Source: JAEZDC01 sp036676415
GTDB lineage: Bacteria; Bacteroidota; Bacteroidia; Chitinophagales; Chitinophagaceae
NCBI GenBank assembly: GCA_036676415.1
Contig: JAKFCX010000029.1
Span: 62,001-126,000 of the forward strand
DNA: 64,000 nucleotides
Reading direction: 5' to 3'
Shown: one piece after another, positions 8,860 through 18,010 of the stretch
How the letters are laid out: each line of letters opens with the position of its first letter
Numbering within the stretch: the first letter of the stretch is position 1
Made by a program: the position numbers and the translations under genes
Notes under the pieces: model-generated
Database searches by the model: none
The model's input: only the letters and a program-made list of their open reading frames with translations
What the model was told of the DNA's origin: nothing

Positions 8860-10242
8860 ATGACTACCTTAATTAAAAACGGAAGAATTATTACAGCAAC
8901 TGATGATTATGTAGCTGATGTTTTCATCGAAGGTGAAAGCATCAAAGCTATTGGGAAAGACCTATCAATAGCAGCGGACAAAATAATTGATGCTTCAGGT
9001 AAACTTGTCTTTCCTGGTGGGATCGATCCACATGTACACCTTGATATGCCTTTCATGGGTACTTATTCAAGCGATAATTATGAAACAGGTACCAGGGCGG
9101 CTTTATTTGGTGGAACAACAACAGTAATAGATTTCGTTTTACAAAAACAAGGAAACTCTTTACAGTCTGCACTTGACGAATGGAACAGCAGGGCCAATGG
9201 AAATGCTGTGGGTGATTATAGCTTCCACATTGCCGTAACAGATTTTAATGACGAAACAAAGAAAGAGATCAGGCACATGATAGAAAATGAGGGAATCACA
9301 TCCTTCAAAACTTTCATGGCTTACAAAGGTGCTTTGATGATTGATGACAGGCAGATGATTGGCCTGATGGAAGAAGTAAAGCAACGTGGTGGATTAATTA
9401 ATGTGCATGCAACCAATGGTGATATGATCGATTACCTCGTTGCCAAACACAGATCAGAAGGAAAACTATCTCCACTCTACCATTATCTTTCTCAACCGGA
9501 GGTAACTGAAGCCGAAGCTTCCGAACGGTTTGTTGATATGATCAATTACACTGGTTGTCCAGGTTATATTGTTCACTTAACCTGTGAAGGAGCTTTAAAT
9601 GCTGTACGGAATGCAACAAGAAGAGATCAGAAAGTTTTTGTAGAAACATGCATTCAATATTTAATTCTAGATGCTTCTCTTTATGAAAAAAATTTTGAAG
9701 GTGCTAAATGGGTGATGAGTCCACCATTAAGAGAAAAGAAAGATCAAAAAACACTTTGGGCAGGAATCAACCAGGGATTGGTTCAGGTTGTGGCAACAGA
9801 TCATTGTCCGTTTATGTGGGAACAAAAGAAAATGGGTGAAAAAGATTTTTCGAAAATTCCGAATGGCCATCCTGCAATTGAAAACCGGATGGAATTATTA
9901 TTCAGTGAAGGTGTTGCAACAGGAAAGATCACGCTGAACAAATATGTTGAAGTGGCTTGCACAAATCCGGCAAAAATATTCGGCATGTTTCCAAAGAAAG
10001 GAACGATCGCTGTAGGTTCTGATGCAGACCTTGTCATCTTCGATCCAAATGAGAAACATGAATTATCTGCTTCCAAACATCATATGAATGTTGATTATTC
10101 AGGATATGAAGGGTGGAAAGTAACAGGGAAAGTAAAAACAGTTTTATTAAGAGGAGAAGTTGCAATTGATGATAACAAATGCCATATAGAAAAAGGTTAT
10201 GGTCAATTTATAAAACGTAAAAAAGTCACTCAAATCATTTAA
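8860..10242 (+). CDS. hydA: Dihydropyrimidinase (D-hydantoinase family)
   Basis: Hydrolyses 5,6-dihydrouracil or dihydrothymine to N-carbamoyl-beta-amino acids, the second step of reductive pyrimidine catabolism. All metal ligands of the binuclear zinc amidohydrolase site are in place: His58 and His60 (GGIDPHVHLD), the lysine to be carboxylated at 150 (SFKTFMAYKG), His183 (INVHATNGD), His239 (YIVHLTCEG) and Asp314 (VVATDHCPF). The length of 460 residues is typical. The start codon follows the permease stop by one base, indicating tight translational linkage. Hydantoinase side activity is common in the family. Identification as a cyclic amidohydrolase is secure, and the pathway context settles the substrate. 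Confidence 0.95.
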   Translation: MTTLIKNGRIITATDDYVADVFIEGESIKAIGKDLSIAADKIIDASGKLVFPGGIDPHVHLDMPFMGTYSSDNYETGTRAALFGGTTTVIDFVLQKQGNSLQSALDEWNSRANGNAVGDYSFHIAVTDFNDETKKEIRHMIENEGITSFKTFMAYKGALMIDDRQMIGLMEEVKQRGGLINVHATNGDMIDYLVAKHRSEGKLSPLYHYLSQPEVTEAEASERFVDMINYTGCPGYIVHLTCEGALNAVRNATRRDQKVFVETCIQYLILDASLYEKNFEGAKWVMSPPLREKKDQKTLWAGINQGLVQVVATDHCPFMWEQKKMGEKDFSKIPNGHPAIENRMELLFSEGVATGKITLNKYVEVACTNPAKIFGMFPKKGTIAVGSDADLVIFDPNEKHELSASKHHMNVDYSGYEGWKVTGKVKTVLLRGEVAIDDNKCHIEKGYGQFIKRKKVTQII

Positions 10243-10264
10243 ATTGTATGTCTGCTTGCTGCTC

Positions 10265-10308
10265 ATTGTTCGGAACGTACAAGTGAGTGACACAACAGAC
10301 GATGCCAT
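10265..10308. repeat. Dispersed 44-bp intergenic repeat, copy 2 (inverted)
   Basis: The reverse complement differs from copy 1 (5171-5214) at two positions. It lies in the 103-bp gap between the dihydropyrimidinase and beta-ureidopropionase genes. Confidence 0.85.
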
Positions 10309-10345
10309 AAAAAACAAATGCCCACAAAATAAAAACTAACGATAC

Positions 10346-11212
10346 ATGCCTAGAATTATTAAATCAGGATTAATACAAATGAGCCTCCCAAAAACAGAAG
10401 GTGAAGGAACGATAAAAGAAATTGTTGATGCCATGGTGCAAAAACATATTCCTTTTATTGAAGAAGCTGGTAAAAAAGGTGTGCAGATACTTTGCCTGCA
10501 GGAAATATTTAATACTCCTTATTTCTGTCCTGGCCAGGATAGAAAGTGGTATGAAAGTGCAGAAACAGTTCCTGGACCAACCACTGATTTGATGGCTGAA
10601 TATGCAAAGAAGTATAACATGGTCATCATCGTTCCGATCTATGAAAAAGAACAGGCCGGTGTGTTGTATAATACTGCAGCAGTGATCGATGCTGATGGAA
10701 CATATTTAGGAAAGTATCGCAAGAACCATATTCCCCACACCAGTGGTTTCTGGGAGAAATTTTTCTTTAAACCTGGCAACTTAGGTTATCCTGTTTTTCA
10801 AACAAAGTATGCAAAGGTTGGAGTGTATATCTGTTACGATCGTCACTTTCCTGATGGTGCAAGATGTTTGGGATTGAATGGTGCTGAGATCGTTTACAAT
10901 CCTTCTGCAACGGTTGCAGGATTGAGTCAGTACTTGTGGCAACTTGAACAACCTGCACATGCTGCTGCCAACGGATATTTTATGGGTTGCATCAATCGTG
11001 TTGGTGAAGAAAAGCCATGGAACCTTGGTAAGTTTTATGGAACATCTTATTTCGTTGATCCACGTGGTCAAATTTTCGCTAAGGCAAGTGAGGACAATGA
11101 TGAATTACTCATCGCTGAATTTGATCTGGATATGATAGATGAAGTAAGAGGTACATGGCAATTTTTCAGAGACAGAAGACCGGAGACTTATGGTAAACTT
11201 GTTGAACTATAA
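10346..11212 (+). CDS. Beta-ureidopropionase (N-carbamoyl-beta-alanine amidohydrolase)
   Basis: Cleaves N-carbamoyl-beta-alanine (or the beta-aminoisobutyrate analogue) to the beta-amino acid, CO2 and ammonia. It is a nitrilase-superfamily protein of 288 residues with the complete catalytic triad: Glu53 (CLQEIFNTPYF), Lys126 (YRKNHIPH) and Cys163 (VYICYDRHFPDGA). The RHFPDGAR stretch after the cysteine and the QLEQPAHAAANGYF helix are typical of the carbamoylase branch. It follows dihydropyrimidinase by about 100 bp and completes the three-step reductive route with PreT/PreA downstream. N-carbamoylputrescine amidase is the nearest alternative, but the surrounding genes argue against it. Confidence 0.92.
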   Translation: MPRIIKSGLIQMSLPKTEGEGTIKEIVDAMVQKHIPFIEEAGKKGVQILCLQEIFNTPYFCPGQDRKWYESAETVPGPTTDLMAEYAKKYNMVIIVPIYEKEQAGVLYNTAAVIDADGTYLGKYRKNHIPHTSGFWEKFFFKPGNLGYPVFQTKYAKVGVYICYDRHFPDGARCLGLNGAEIVYNPSATVAGLSQYLWQLEQPAHAAANGYFMGCINRVGEEKPWNLGKFYGTSYFVDPRGQIFAKASEDNDELLIAEFDLDMIDEVRGTWQFFRDRRPETYGKLVEL

Positions 11213-11240
11213 TTTTTATTTGACCAACTGCATTGCTACT

Positions 11241-11283
11241 GTATAGCTTCGGTTGTGTCACTCACTTGTACGTTCTGAACAAT
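11241..11283. repeat. Dispersed intergenic repeat, copy 3 (partial)
   Basis: The core GGTTGTGTCACTCACTTGTA followed by CGTTCTGAACAAT matches copies 1 and 2; the first ten bases have diverged. It lies between beta-ureidopropionase and preT, just before a long imperfect palindrome. Confidence 0.8.
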
Positions 11284-11295
11284 ACTGAGCAAATA

Positions 11296-11373
11296 GAACA
11301 CAGATAACACGGATGAAACGGATTTCCACAGATCGATCCGTGAAAATCTATCCGATCAGTGTCATCTGTGTTC
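11296..11373. repeat. Long imperfect palindrome upstream of preT
   Basis: The ends GAACACAGATAACACGGAT and ATCAGTGTCATCTGTGTTC pair with few mismatches, and the inner halves (GAAACGGATTTCC, CGTGAAAATC) pair further, giving a hairpin of about 78 nt. It ends 14 bases before the preT ATG, so it lies in the 5' leader of preT. The wording is that of REP/BIME-like elements found widely in bacterial genomes. Confidence 0.7.
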
Positions 11374-11387
11374 CATAAATAAATAAT

Positions 11388-12812
11388 ATGGCAATCAAAT
11401 CTAACCGGTTAACTGCTGAACAATACCAACAAAACTTCAGCGATATCCACCCTCCTTTCGATAATAAGGAAGCTGCTCTTGTTGAAGCGAACCGTTGTCT
11501 GTTTTGTTATGATGCACCGTGTATGAAGAGTTGTCCAACCAGCATCGATATTCCAAAATTTATCAAACAGATCACGACAGACAATATAAAAGGTTCTGCT
11601 CATACCATATTCGTCTCAAATATTTTTGGCGGCGGTTGCTCTAAAGTTTGCCCGGTAGAAAAATTATGTGAAGGAAGTTGTGTGTATAACCTGATGCATG
11701 AACCTCCTATTCCCATTGCCAAATTGCAACGTTATTCAACAGAGCCTGCCATTAAAGATCAATGGAAATTATTTACAAGAAAACCTTCAAATGGATTAAA
11801 AGTAGCTGTGATTGGTGCAGGACCAGCAGGATTAAGTTGTGCCCATGTACTTTCGAGAGAAGGTATCGATGTTACCGTTTTTGAGAAAGAGGAAAAAGGT
11901 GGTGGATTAATGACCTATGGTATTGCTGCGTATAAAGTAACTCCTGAGTTCTGTAAAGATGAAGTTGATTATATTACTTCCCTGGGTGGAATTGAAATAA
12001 ATTACAACAAGGCTTTAGGTACAAACATTACACTTCAGCAATTACAATCAGAATACGATGCAGTTTATTTAGCAATGGGTGTTGGATTAGCTAATAAACT
12101 CAACATACCTGGGGAAGATTTACAGGGAGTTGAAGATGCAATTTCATTCATCTATGATTTAAGAAGTAAATCTTTTGAACAAATTCCTATTGGTGATAAA
12201 GTAGCTGTGATTGGTATGGGAATGACAGCAATTGATGCTGCCACGCAAGCCAAACGTCTCGGGGCAAAAGAAGTAACAATGGTGTACAGGAGAACTGAGG
12301 CACAAAAGAATTGTACTCAACATGAACTTGATATTGCATTGTTAGACGGATGCAAAATGCAATGGCTTGCTGCGCCAAAAGAAATCATCGGTGAAAATGG
12401 GAAAGTAAAAGCCCTTGTTTGTGAGATAATGAAACTTGGAGCTAATGATGCTTCAGGAAAACCTGCACCAGAACCAACTGGAGAAATAATAACACTTGAC
12501 GTTGATATGGTGATAAAAGCTACGGGACAAAATCCTTTTGCTTCTTTGGTTGATGCAATGCAGCTAAATAACAATAGAGGAAAGATCGAAGTAAATGAAA
12601 GATCCATTACAAATATTCCTGGTGTTTTTGCAGGTGGAGATTGTGTAAATGGCGGAAGAGAAGTGGTTGATGCGGTACAGGCTGGTAAAGATGGGGCACA
12701 AGCAATACTTCAATATTTAGCTTCTGGTGTTAATGGGCACAAGCTTAACGATGTTACTCACATAACAGCAGGAAAACCTATTGCAGTAGAGCAAAAGATC
12801 TCTGAGAAATAA
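11388..12812 (+). CDS. preT: NAD(P)-dependent dihydropyrimidine dehydrogenase, PreT subunit
   Basis: The electron-input subunit that transfers hydride from NAD(P)H to PreA for reduction of uracil and thymine. The 474-residue chain begins with an Fe-S N-terminal domain (Fer4_20 type) holding cysteine groups CLFCYDAPCMKSCP (37-50) and GGGCSKVCPVEKLCEGSC (81-98). An FAD-binding GAGPAGLSCA motif follows at about 143, then an NAD(P)-binding segment VAVIGMGMTAIDAA and the closing GDCVNGGREVVDAVQAG. It is related to the small subunit of glutamate synthase; preA immediately downstream (27 bp) decides the assignment. The leader carries a long palindrome 14 bases upstream of the ATG. Confidence 0.94.
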   Translation: MAIKSNRLTAEQYQQNFSDIHPPFDNKEAALVEANRCLFCYDAPCMKSCPTSIDIPKFIKQITTDNIKGSAHTIFVSNIFGGGCSKVCPVEKLCEGSCVYNLMHEPPIPIAKLQRYSTEPAIKDQWKLFTRKPSNGLKVAVIGAGPAGLSCAHVLSREGIDVTVFEKEEKGGGLMTYGIAAYKVTPEFCKDEVDYITSLGGIEINYNKALGTNITLQQLQSEYDAVYLAMGVGLANKLNIPGEDLQGVEDAISFIYDLRSKSFEQIPIGDKVAVIGMGMTAIDAATQAKRLGAKEVTMVYRRTEAQKNCTQHELDIALLDGCKMQWLAAPKEIIGENGKVKALVCEIMKLGANDASGKPAPEPTGEIITLDVDMVIKATGQNPFASLVDAMQLNNNRGKIEVNERSITNIPGVFAGGDCVNGGREVVDAVQAGKDGAQAILQYLASGVNGHKLNDVTHITAGKPIAVEQKISEK

Positions 12813-12839
12813 TAACATTCAACATTCAAAATAATCCTC

Positions 12840-14108
12840 ATGGCCGATATATCCTGTAATTTTCTCGGAATAAAATCTCCTAATCCTTTCTGGTTGGCAA
12901 GTGCTCCCCCAACTGATAAAAAATACAATGTGCTCCGTGCATTTGAAGCAGGCTGGGGTGGTGTGGTTTGGAAAACATTGGGAAGCCAGGTAAAGAATGT
13001 TTCATCCCGGTATTCTTCGGTGAATTTCAATAACACGAGAATGATGGGTTTTAATAATATAGAACTCATCAGCGACAGGCCGCTGGATATTAACCTGAAG
13101 GAAATTGCCGAGTGTGTAAAATTATTTCCAGACAGGGCAATGATCGTTTCACTGATGGCCGATAACGATAAAAAAAGCTGGCATGAACTCATTGCAAAAG
13201 TAGAAGATACCGGTGCTCATGGATTTGAACTCAACTTTGGTTGTCCTCATGGTATGACTGAAAGAGGAATGGGTGCTTCTGTTGGTCAAGATCCTGAAAT
13301 TGCAAAAATGGTTGTTGAATGGGTGATGGAAAAGGCAACAATACCGGTTATCACTAAACTCACTCCGAATGTACACTCTGTTGTTCCAACAGGTAAAGCT
13401 GTTGTAGAAGCAGGAACGAATGCATTGTCACTTATCAATACCATTCAATCTGTAACAGGAATTGATCTTGATACATTCGTTCCCAATCCATATGTAGCTG
13501 GCAAGAGTGTGTTTGGTGGCTATTGTGGTCCTGCTGTAAAACCAATTGCACTAAAGTTTTTAACTACTATCAGCCAGAATGAGGTGACAAAAAAAGTTCC
13601 GGTGAGTGGCATCGGCGGCATCAGCACATGGAAAGATGCAGTGGAGTTTATGTTACTTGGCTGTACATCGGTCCAGGTTTGTACTGCAGCAATGAAACAT
13701 GGATTCAGGATCGTTGAAGATATGTGTGAAGGCATGAACAACTGGATGGATGAAAAAGGATTTACTACTATCTATGATTTCATTGGTAAATCTGTTCCAA
13801 CTATGACAAAGTGGGAGGAACTGGATATCAATTATCATCATATCGCAAAGATCAACCAGGACAAATGCATTCATTGTGGTTTGTGCTATATTGCTTGTGA
13901 AGACACTTCACACCAATCTATCAGACTTGATTACGGAAAACCATACAACACTTACACCATCAAAGAAGAAGAATGTGTAGGATGTAATTTATGTATGCTG
14001 GTTTGTCCTGTAGAAAATTGCATCACTATGGAAGAACACCGTGTTGCTCCAGAGTATTTAAATTGGGTTGAATTTCAGAAAAAAGGAATGGCACTGAATG
14101 ATCATTGA
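12840..14108 (+). CDS. preA: NAD(P)-dependent dihydropyrimidine dehydrogenase, PreA subunit
   Basis: The catalytic subunit reducing uracil or thymine to the 5,6-dihydro form. It is a 422-residue protein with a dihydroorotate-dehydrogenase-like FMN barrel (about 1-310). Cys135 in ELNFGCPHGMTERG corresponds to the active-site loop cysteine of dihydropyrimidine dehydrogenase. The C-terminus has two 4Fe-4S ferredoxin motifs (CIHCGLCYIAC at about 342 and CVGCNLCMLVCPVENC at about 380) that pass electrons from PreT. The last gene of the + strand cluster, it faces the GH92 gene tail-to-tail with 44 bp between stops and no clear terminator hairpin in that gap. Confidence 0.95.
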   Translation: MADISCNFLGIKSPNPFWLASAPPTDKKYNVLRAFEAGWGGVVWKTLGSQVKNVSSRYSSVNFNNTRMMGFNNIELISDRPLDINLKEIAECVKLFPDRAMIVSLMADNDKKSWHELIAKVEDTGAHGFELNFGCPHGMTERGMGASVGQDPEIAKMVVEWVMEKATIPVITKLTPNVHSVVPTGKAVVEAGTNALSLINTIQSVTGIDLDTFVPNPYVAGKSVFGGYCGPAVKPIALKFLTTISQNEVTKKVPVSGIGGISTWKDAVEFMLLGCTSVQVCTAAMKHGFRIVEDMCEGMNNWMDEKGFTTIYDFIGKSVPTMTKWEELDINYHHIAKINQDKCIHCGLCYIACEDTSHQSIRLDYGKPYNTYTIKEEECVGCNLCMLVCPVENCITMEEHRVAPEYLNWVEFQKKGMALNDH

Positions 14109-14152
14109 TAATTTTTCGATTAAACATAAGATGATTAGAGAATCCTTTTTGA

Positions 14153-16441
14153 TTAATCTTTAAGAGAACTGTTGCTACTCATAGAAAAAGGAAAAGCTTT
14201 GCTGTTTACACCTCTTTGTTTATTTGGAACGGCACTCATCTTTATATCCATTTTACCACCTTTCATGATACTGGAATGATTCACCCAGTTATTGGTCCAG
14301 TTTTTACCATTCAATAAAACGGATTGTACATATTTATTTGTTGCTGAATTATTGGAAGCACTGATCACAAATTGTTTTCCATTTTCGAGCTGCAATGTCA
14401 CTTTCTTAAACAGTGGTGTTCCTAATACATATTGATCTGTTGCGGGGCATACAGGATAAAAACCCAATGCACTAAAAACATACCAGGCAGAAGTTTGTCC
14501 ATTGTCTTCATCACCACAATAACCATCTGGTGTAGGTTTATACAACTTGTTCATCACTTCTCTTAACCAGAATTGTGCTTTCCACGGTTGTGAAGTATAA
14601 TTGTACAGGTAGATCATGTGTTGTATAGGTTGATTACCATGAGCATATTGTCCCATATTCGTTATCTGCATCTCTCTTATCTCGTGTATCACACCACCGT
14701 AATAACTTTCATCATATATAGGTGGCATCGTAAACACTGAATCGAGCATAGAGATGAACATCTTATCGCCACCCATTAATTCCTTCAAACCAGCAATATC
14801 ATGAAACACACTCCAGGTATAATGCCAGCTGTTTCCTTCTGTAAAAGCATCGCCCCACTTAAAAGGATTAAATGGTGATTGAAAACTGCCATCAGCATTT
14901 TTGCCACGCATCAACCTCGTTTCTTTGTCGAACAGGTTTCGATAGTTCTGTGCTCTTGATGCGTACAAATTTATTTCTGATGCAGGTCTCTTCAGCTTTT
15001 TTGCCAACTGGTAAACACAAAAATCATCATAAGCATATTCCAAGGTTCTTGCAGCACTTTCATTGATCTTGACATCGTAAGGCACATAACCTAACTTGAC
15101 ATAATACGGTGCACCTCTTCTAGCTACTGCATCTATCGGTCCTTCGTTGTTTGCTCCTTTTATTAATGCAGCATACAAGCTATCAATATTATAACCACGT
15201 AATCCTTTCCCATATGCATCAGCCACTACAGATGCTGAGTTGTTTCCGATCATGATATCTGCATAACCGGGACTTGACCATTCTGGCAACCATCCACCTT
15301 CCTTGTATGCATTAGCAAGACCTTCCTGCATTTCTTTGTTGATAGAAGGATACATGAGATTGAGAAAAGGATACAGTGCACGAAATGTATCCCAGAAACC
15401 TGTTCCGCCAAACATATAACCTTTGTATACCTTCCCATCATAAGGACTGTAATGTATTGGTGATCCTGTTAGGTCTATTTCATACAATCGTTGAGGGAAT
15501 TGCACCATGCGATATAAACATGAATAAAATGTCCGGAACTGTTCCTCTGTACCACCTTCTACTTTTACTTTACTCAATACATCGTTCCATGCAGCTTTTG
15601 ATTTAGCCATGGTTGCTTCAAAACTGTCTTGTTGAAGTTCACTAACAAGATTTTGTTCTGCCTGCTCAAAACTGATAAAAGAAGATGCAACCTTTATATT
15701 TACTTTCTCTCCTTTTGCTGTGCTGAATCCAACAACAGCACCGGTATGATCAGCAGATAATTCAATCGAATCCTTTACCAAAGTACTGTCGTGCCATGTA
15801 CAGGCCAGGCTAAATGGACGATCAAACTGTATAATGAAATAATTTTTAAAGTTGATGAGCTTGCCACGTCTGTATCGTGTACTGTATCCAATGATCCTGT
15901 TCTGTTCAGGCAATATTTTTATATAAGACCCTTTATCAAATGCATCTACAACAATGAACGAACTATCGGATGCTGGATATGTAAACCGAAACTGTGCTGC
16001 CCTTTGAGTTGTGGTAAACTCTGTTGTTACATCAGCATCGGCCAGGTACACATTGTAATAATAAGGCTTTGCTATTTCTGCTTTATGCGAGAACCAGCTT
16101 GCACGATCATCTTGCCTGAACTTTAATTTTCCTGTTACTGGCATTATTGCAAACTGACCATAATCATTCATCCATGGTGAAGGCTGGTGTGTTTGTTTGA
16201 AGCCATTTATTTTATCAGCACTGTATTGATATTGCCAGCCATTACCCATTTTATTGGTCTGGGGTGTCCAGAAATTCATTCCCCATGGGGTTCCGATCAC
16301 AGGATAGGTATTACCATTTGATAAACTCACTTTTGAATCTGTACCCATCAAAGGATTTACATATTCTACCGGATCAAAATGAGTTTGTGAAGAACAAACC
16401 AGGGATGAGAAGGCAGTTATTGCAATTAATAAAATACGCAT
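14153..16441 (-). CDS. GH92 family alpha-1,2-mannosidase-like glycoside hydrolase, secreted
   Basis: A 762-residue exported enzyme of glycoside hydrolase family 92, a calcium-dependent inverting exo-mannosidase family that trims alpha-mannose from N-glycans and fungal mannans. The N-terminal signal peptide is MRILLIAITAFSSLVCSSQ. The mature protein starts with the family opening DPVEYVNPLMGTDS and GNTYPVIGTPWGMNFWTPQ. The conserved C-terminal block GYCGDEDNGQTSAWYVFSALGFYPVCPATD is split here by description only and is intact in the gene. Upstream on the same strand lie susD and susC, so it should act on the oligosaccharide they capture. A strong hairpin between susD and this gene suggests lowered or separate transcription. 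Linkage specificity cannot be told. Confidence 0.93.
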   Translation of the reverse strand: MRILLIAITAFSSLVCSSQTHFDPVEYVNPLMGTDSKVSLSNGNTYPVIGTPWGMNFWTPQTNKMGNGWQYQYSADKINGFKQTHQPSPWMNDYGQFAIMPVTGKLKFRQDDRASWFSHKAEIAKPYYYNVYLADADVTTEFTTTQRAAQFRFTYPASDSSFIVVDAFDKGSYIKILPEQNRIIGYSTRYRRGKLINFKNYFIIQFDRPFSLACTWHDSTLVKDSIELSADHTGAVVGFSTAKGEKVNIKVASSFISFEQAEQNLVSELQQDSFEATMAKSKAAWNDVLSKVKVEGGTEEQFRTFYSCLYRMVQFPQRLYEIDLTGSPIHYSPYDGKVYKGYMFGGTGFWDTFRALYPFLNLMYPSINKEMQEGLANAYKEGGWLPEWSSPGYADIMIGNNSASVVADAYGKGLRGYNIDSLYAALIKGANNEGPIDAVARRGAPYYVKLGYVPYDVKINESAARTLEYAYDDFCVYQLAKKLKRPASEINLYASRAQNYRNLFDKETRLMRGKNADGSFQSPFNPFKWGDAFTEGNSWHYTWSVFHDIAGLKELMGGDKMFISMLDSVFTMPPIYDESYYGGVIHEIREMQITNMGQYAHGNQPIQHMIYLYNYTSQPWKAQFWLREVMNKLYKPTPDGYCGDEDNGQTSAWYVFSALGFYPVCPATDQYVLGTPLFKKVTLQLENGKQFVISASNNSATNKYVQSVLLNGKNWTNNWVNHSSIMKGGKMDIKMSAVPNKQRGVNSKAFPFSMSSNSSLKD

Positions 16442-16481
16442 GCACCAAAGCTAATAAAAGAGCTGTTGCAGTGATAACAAA

Positions 16482-16508
16482 AAAACAGCTCCCAATGGGA
16501 GCTGTTTT
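16482..16508 (-). terminator. Terminator/attenuator between susD and the GH92 gene
   Basis: A perfect 12-bp stem (AAAACAGCTCCC / GGGAGCTGTTTT) with a 3-nt loop is followed on the - strand by a T run. It lies 20 bases past the susD stop and about 40 before the GH92 start. Confidence 0.8.
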
Positions 16509-16528
16509 AAACAAAACGCTATACAATT

Positions 16529-17992
16529 TTAATTATACCCTGGATTTTGTTGCAATGAAGGATTAGCCAAAATTTCGGGTTCTGGAATGGGTAATACAAA
16601 CCTGAAATGATTTGCCGGCAAAGTTGTAGCACCTGCATTTGGTGCGTCTGAAGCCAGTCGAACAACAGCCAGTCCTCTTCTCTTCAGATCCCAGAAACGG
16701 TGACCTTCAAAAGCCAACTCTTTAAATCTTTCATCCATGATCGCATTAATGGCATCGGCGGCAGATGCAAAAACTACAGGAACATATCCTGTTATCCTTG
16801 CTGCTCTCAAGGCATTCACATCACTTGCTGCACCAACTAAGTCGTTTGTTTCAGCTTTTGCTTCTGCACGGATAAGATACATTTCTCCTGTTCTAAATAC
16901 TTTTGCATCAGCAACATTTTCTCCAGCAGAACCATAAGTTGTTCCTGCATATTTGTTCACCAGCCTTGAAGGTCTTGATGCAGCTGCAAGAAGCGGTTCA
17001 TCTTTAATAAAAGTGGTGAACCTAACATCACTGGCAGTAAAACTATTGTACAACTTATCAGATGGGGTCCAGATAACAGTACCAATATTAGTTGCACTTG
17101 CAGAAGCTGCACGGTACATAGATCCAATCCTTGTTTGCACACCGGAATTAGAATAAACATTACCCTGTAAATAAGGATTGTTTGAACTGGAACGCTTTAA
17201 TGTAAGCGCCACTTCATTTGTATTTGCATCGGTAAAAATTGCCGGAAATGTTGCCGCAGAAGCCAAAGGAAGTGCATTGATATATTCAGTACTGTAAGTG
17301 ATTGCATTAGCCCAGTCTTTCATATACAAAGCAACTCTTGCCTGCAAACCACTGACAGCTGTTCTGTTCACTCTTGCCTTATCGGTAAGATTATTTGGAA
17401 CAAGATTTTTTGCTTCAGTAAGATCTGCATTGAGCTTTTGAAAATATTCACTCATTTTAATTCTTACCTGGTTCTGTAAAGAGGGAGTTTGCATATATGG
17501 AAGTGCTAATCCATCTGGTGTATAATTACCGGCATAATACCTGAACATATCAAAATGAGAAAATGCCCTGATAAATAATGCTTCGCCTTTTACTTTGGAA
17601 CGTAGCGCCTCATCTCCTGCAGCAATAGCCTGTGCTGCTGGCAAAGCTTCCAGCACCCTGTTCACCCTGTCGATCACACGATAGTAATACACCATGGCTG
17701 TGTAATTATCACGGATTGGTACATCTGAAGGACTGTATTGCCATTCATGCACAGTAGCCGAGTTATAGAATTCTGAATTCTTCACTTCATCTGACAAAAC
17801 TGAATTCAATAAATAACTCATTTCGGGAGCAAGTCCTGCATAGGCACTCATTAATGCCGATTCATTATTCGCAACTGTTTTCAATGAGACCTGCCCGGCA
17901 ATCAAATCTGTCTCTTGTATATCGATCACTTTTTTACAGCCTGCTGTAGTAAGAACAAAAGCTGCAGCGATCAGTATTTTATATGGTTTCAT
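16529..17992 (-). CDS. SusD/RagB-family glycan-binding lipoprotein
   Basis: A surface lipoprotein of 487 residues that forms the lid over a SusC transporter and binds the incoming glycan. The signal peptide ends in the lipobox TTAGC with Cys19. TPR-like helices follow (LRSKVKGEALFIRAFSHFDMFRYY is the classic SusD segment, here at about 130-155). The C-terminus has the RagB ending FKELAFEGHRFWDLKRRG and PIPEPEILANPSLQQNPGYN. It sits 18 bp downstream of susC in the same operon, as in all polysaccharide utilisation loci. The GH92 neighbour suggests a mannose-containing ligand; this is inference. Confidence 0.95.
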   Translation of the reverse strand: MKPYKILIAAAFVLTTAGCKKVIDIQETDLIAGQVSLKTVANNESALMSAYAGLAPEMSYLLNSVLSDEVKNSEFYNSATVHEWQYSPSDVPIRDNYTAMVYYYRVIDRVNRVLEALPAAQAIAAGDEALRSKVKGEALFIRAFSHFDMFRYYAGNYTPDGLALPYMQTPSLQNQVRIKMSEYFQKLNADLTEAKNLVPNNLTDKARVNRTAVSGLQARVALYMKDWANAITYSTEYINALPLASAATFPAIFTDANTNEVALTLKRSSSNNPYLQGNVYSNSGVQTRIGSMYRAASASATNIGTVIWTPSDKLYNSFTASDVRFTTFIKDEPLLAAASRPSRLVNKYAGTTYGSAGENVADAKVFRTGEMYLIRAEAKAETNDLVGAASDVNALRAARITGYVPVVFASAADAINAIMDERFKELAFEGHRFWDLKRRGLAVVRLASDAPNAGATTLPANHFRFVLPIPEPEILANPSLQQNPGYN

Positions 17993-18010
17993 TATATGAG
18001 GATTAATTGG

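Noticed and set aside
12758..13192. Minus-strand 144-codon frame over the preT/preA junction
   Set aside because: It is antisense to two secure genes and has no start signal or family resemblance.
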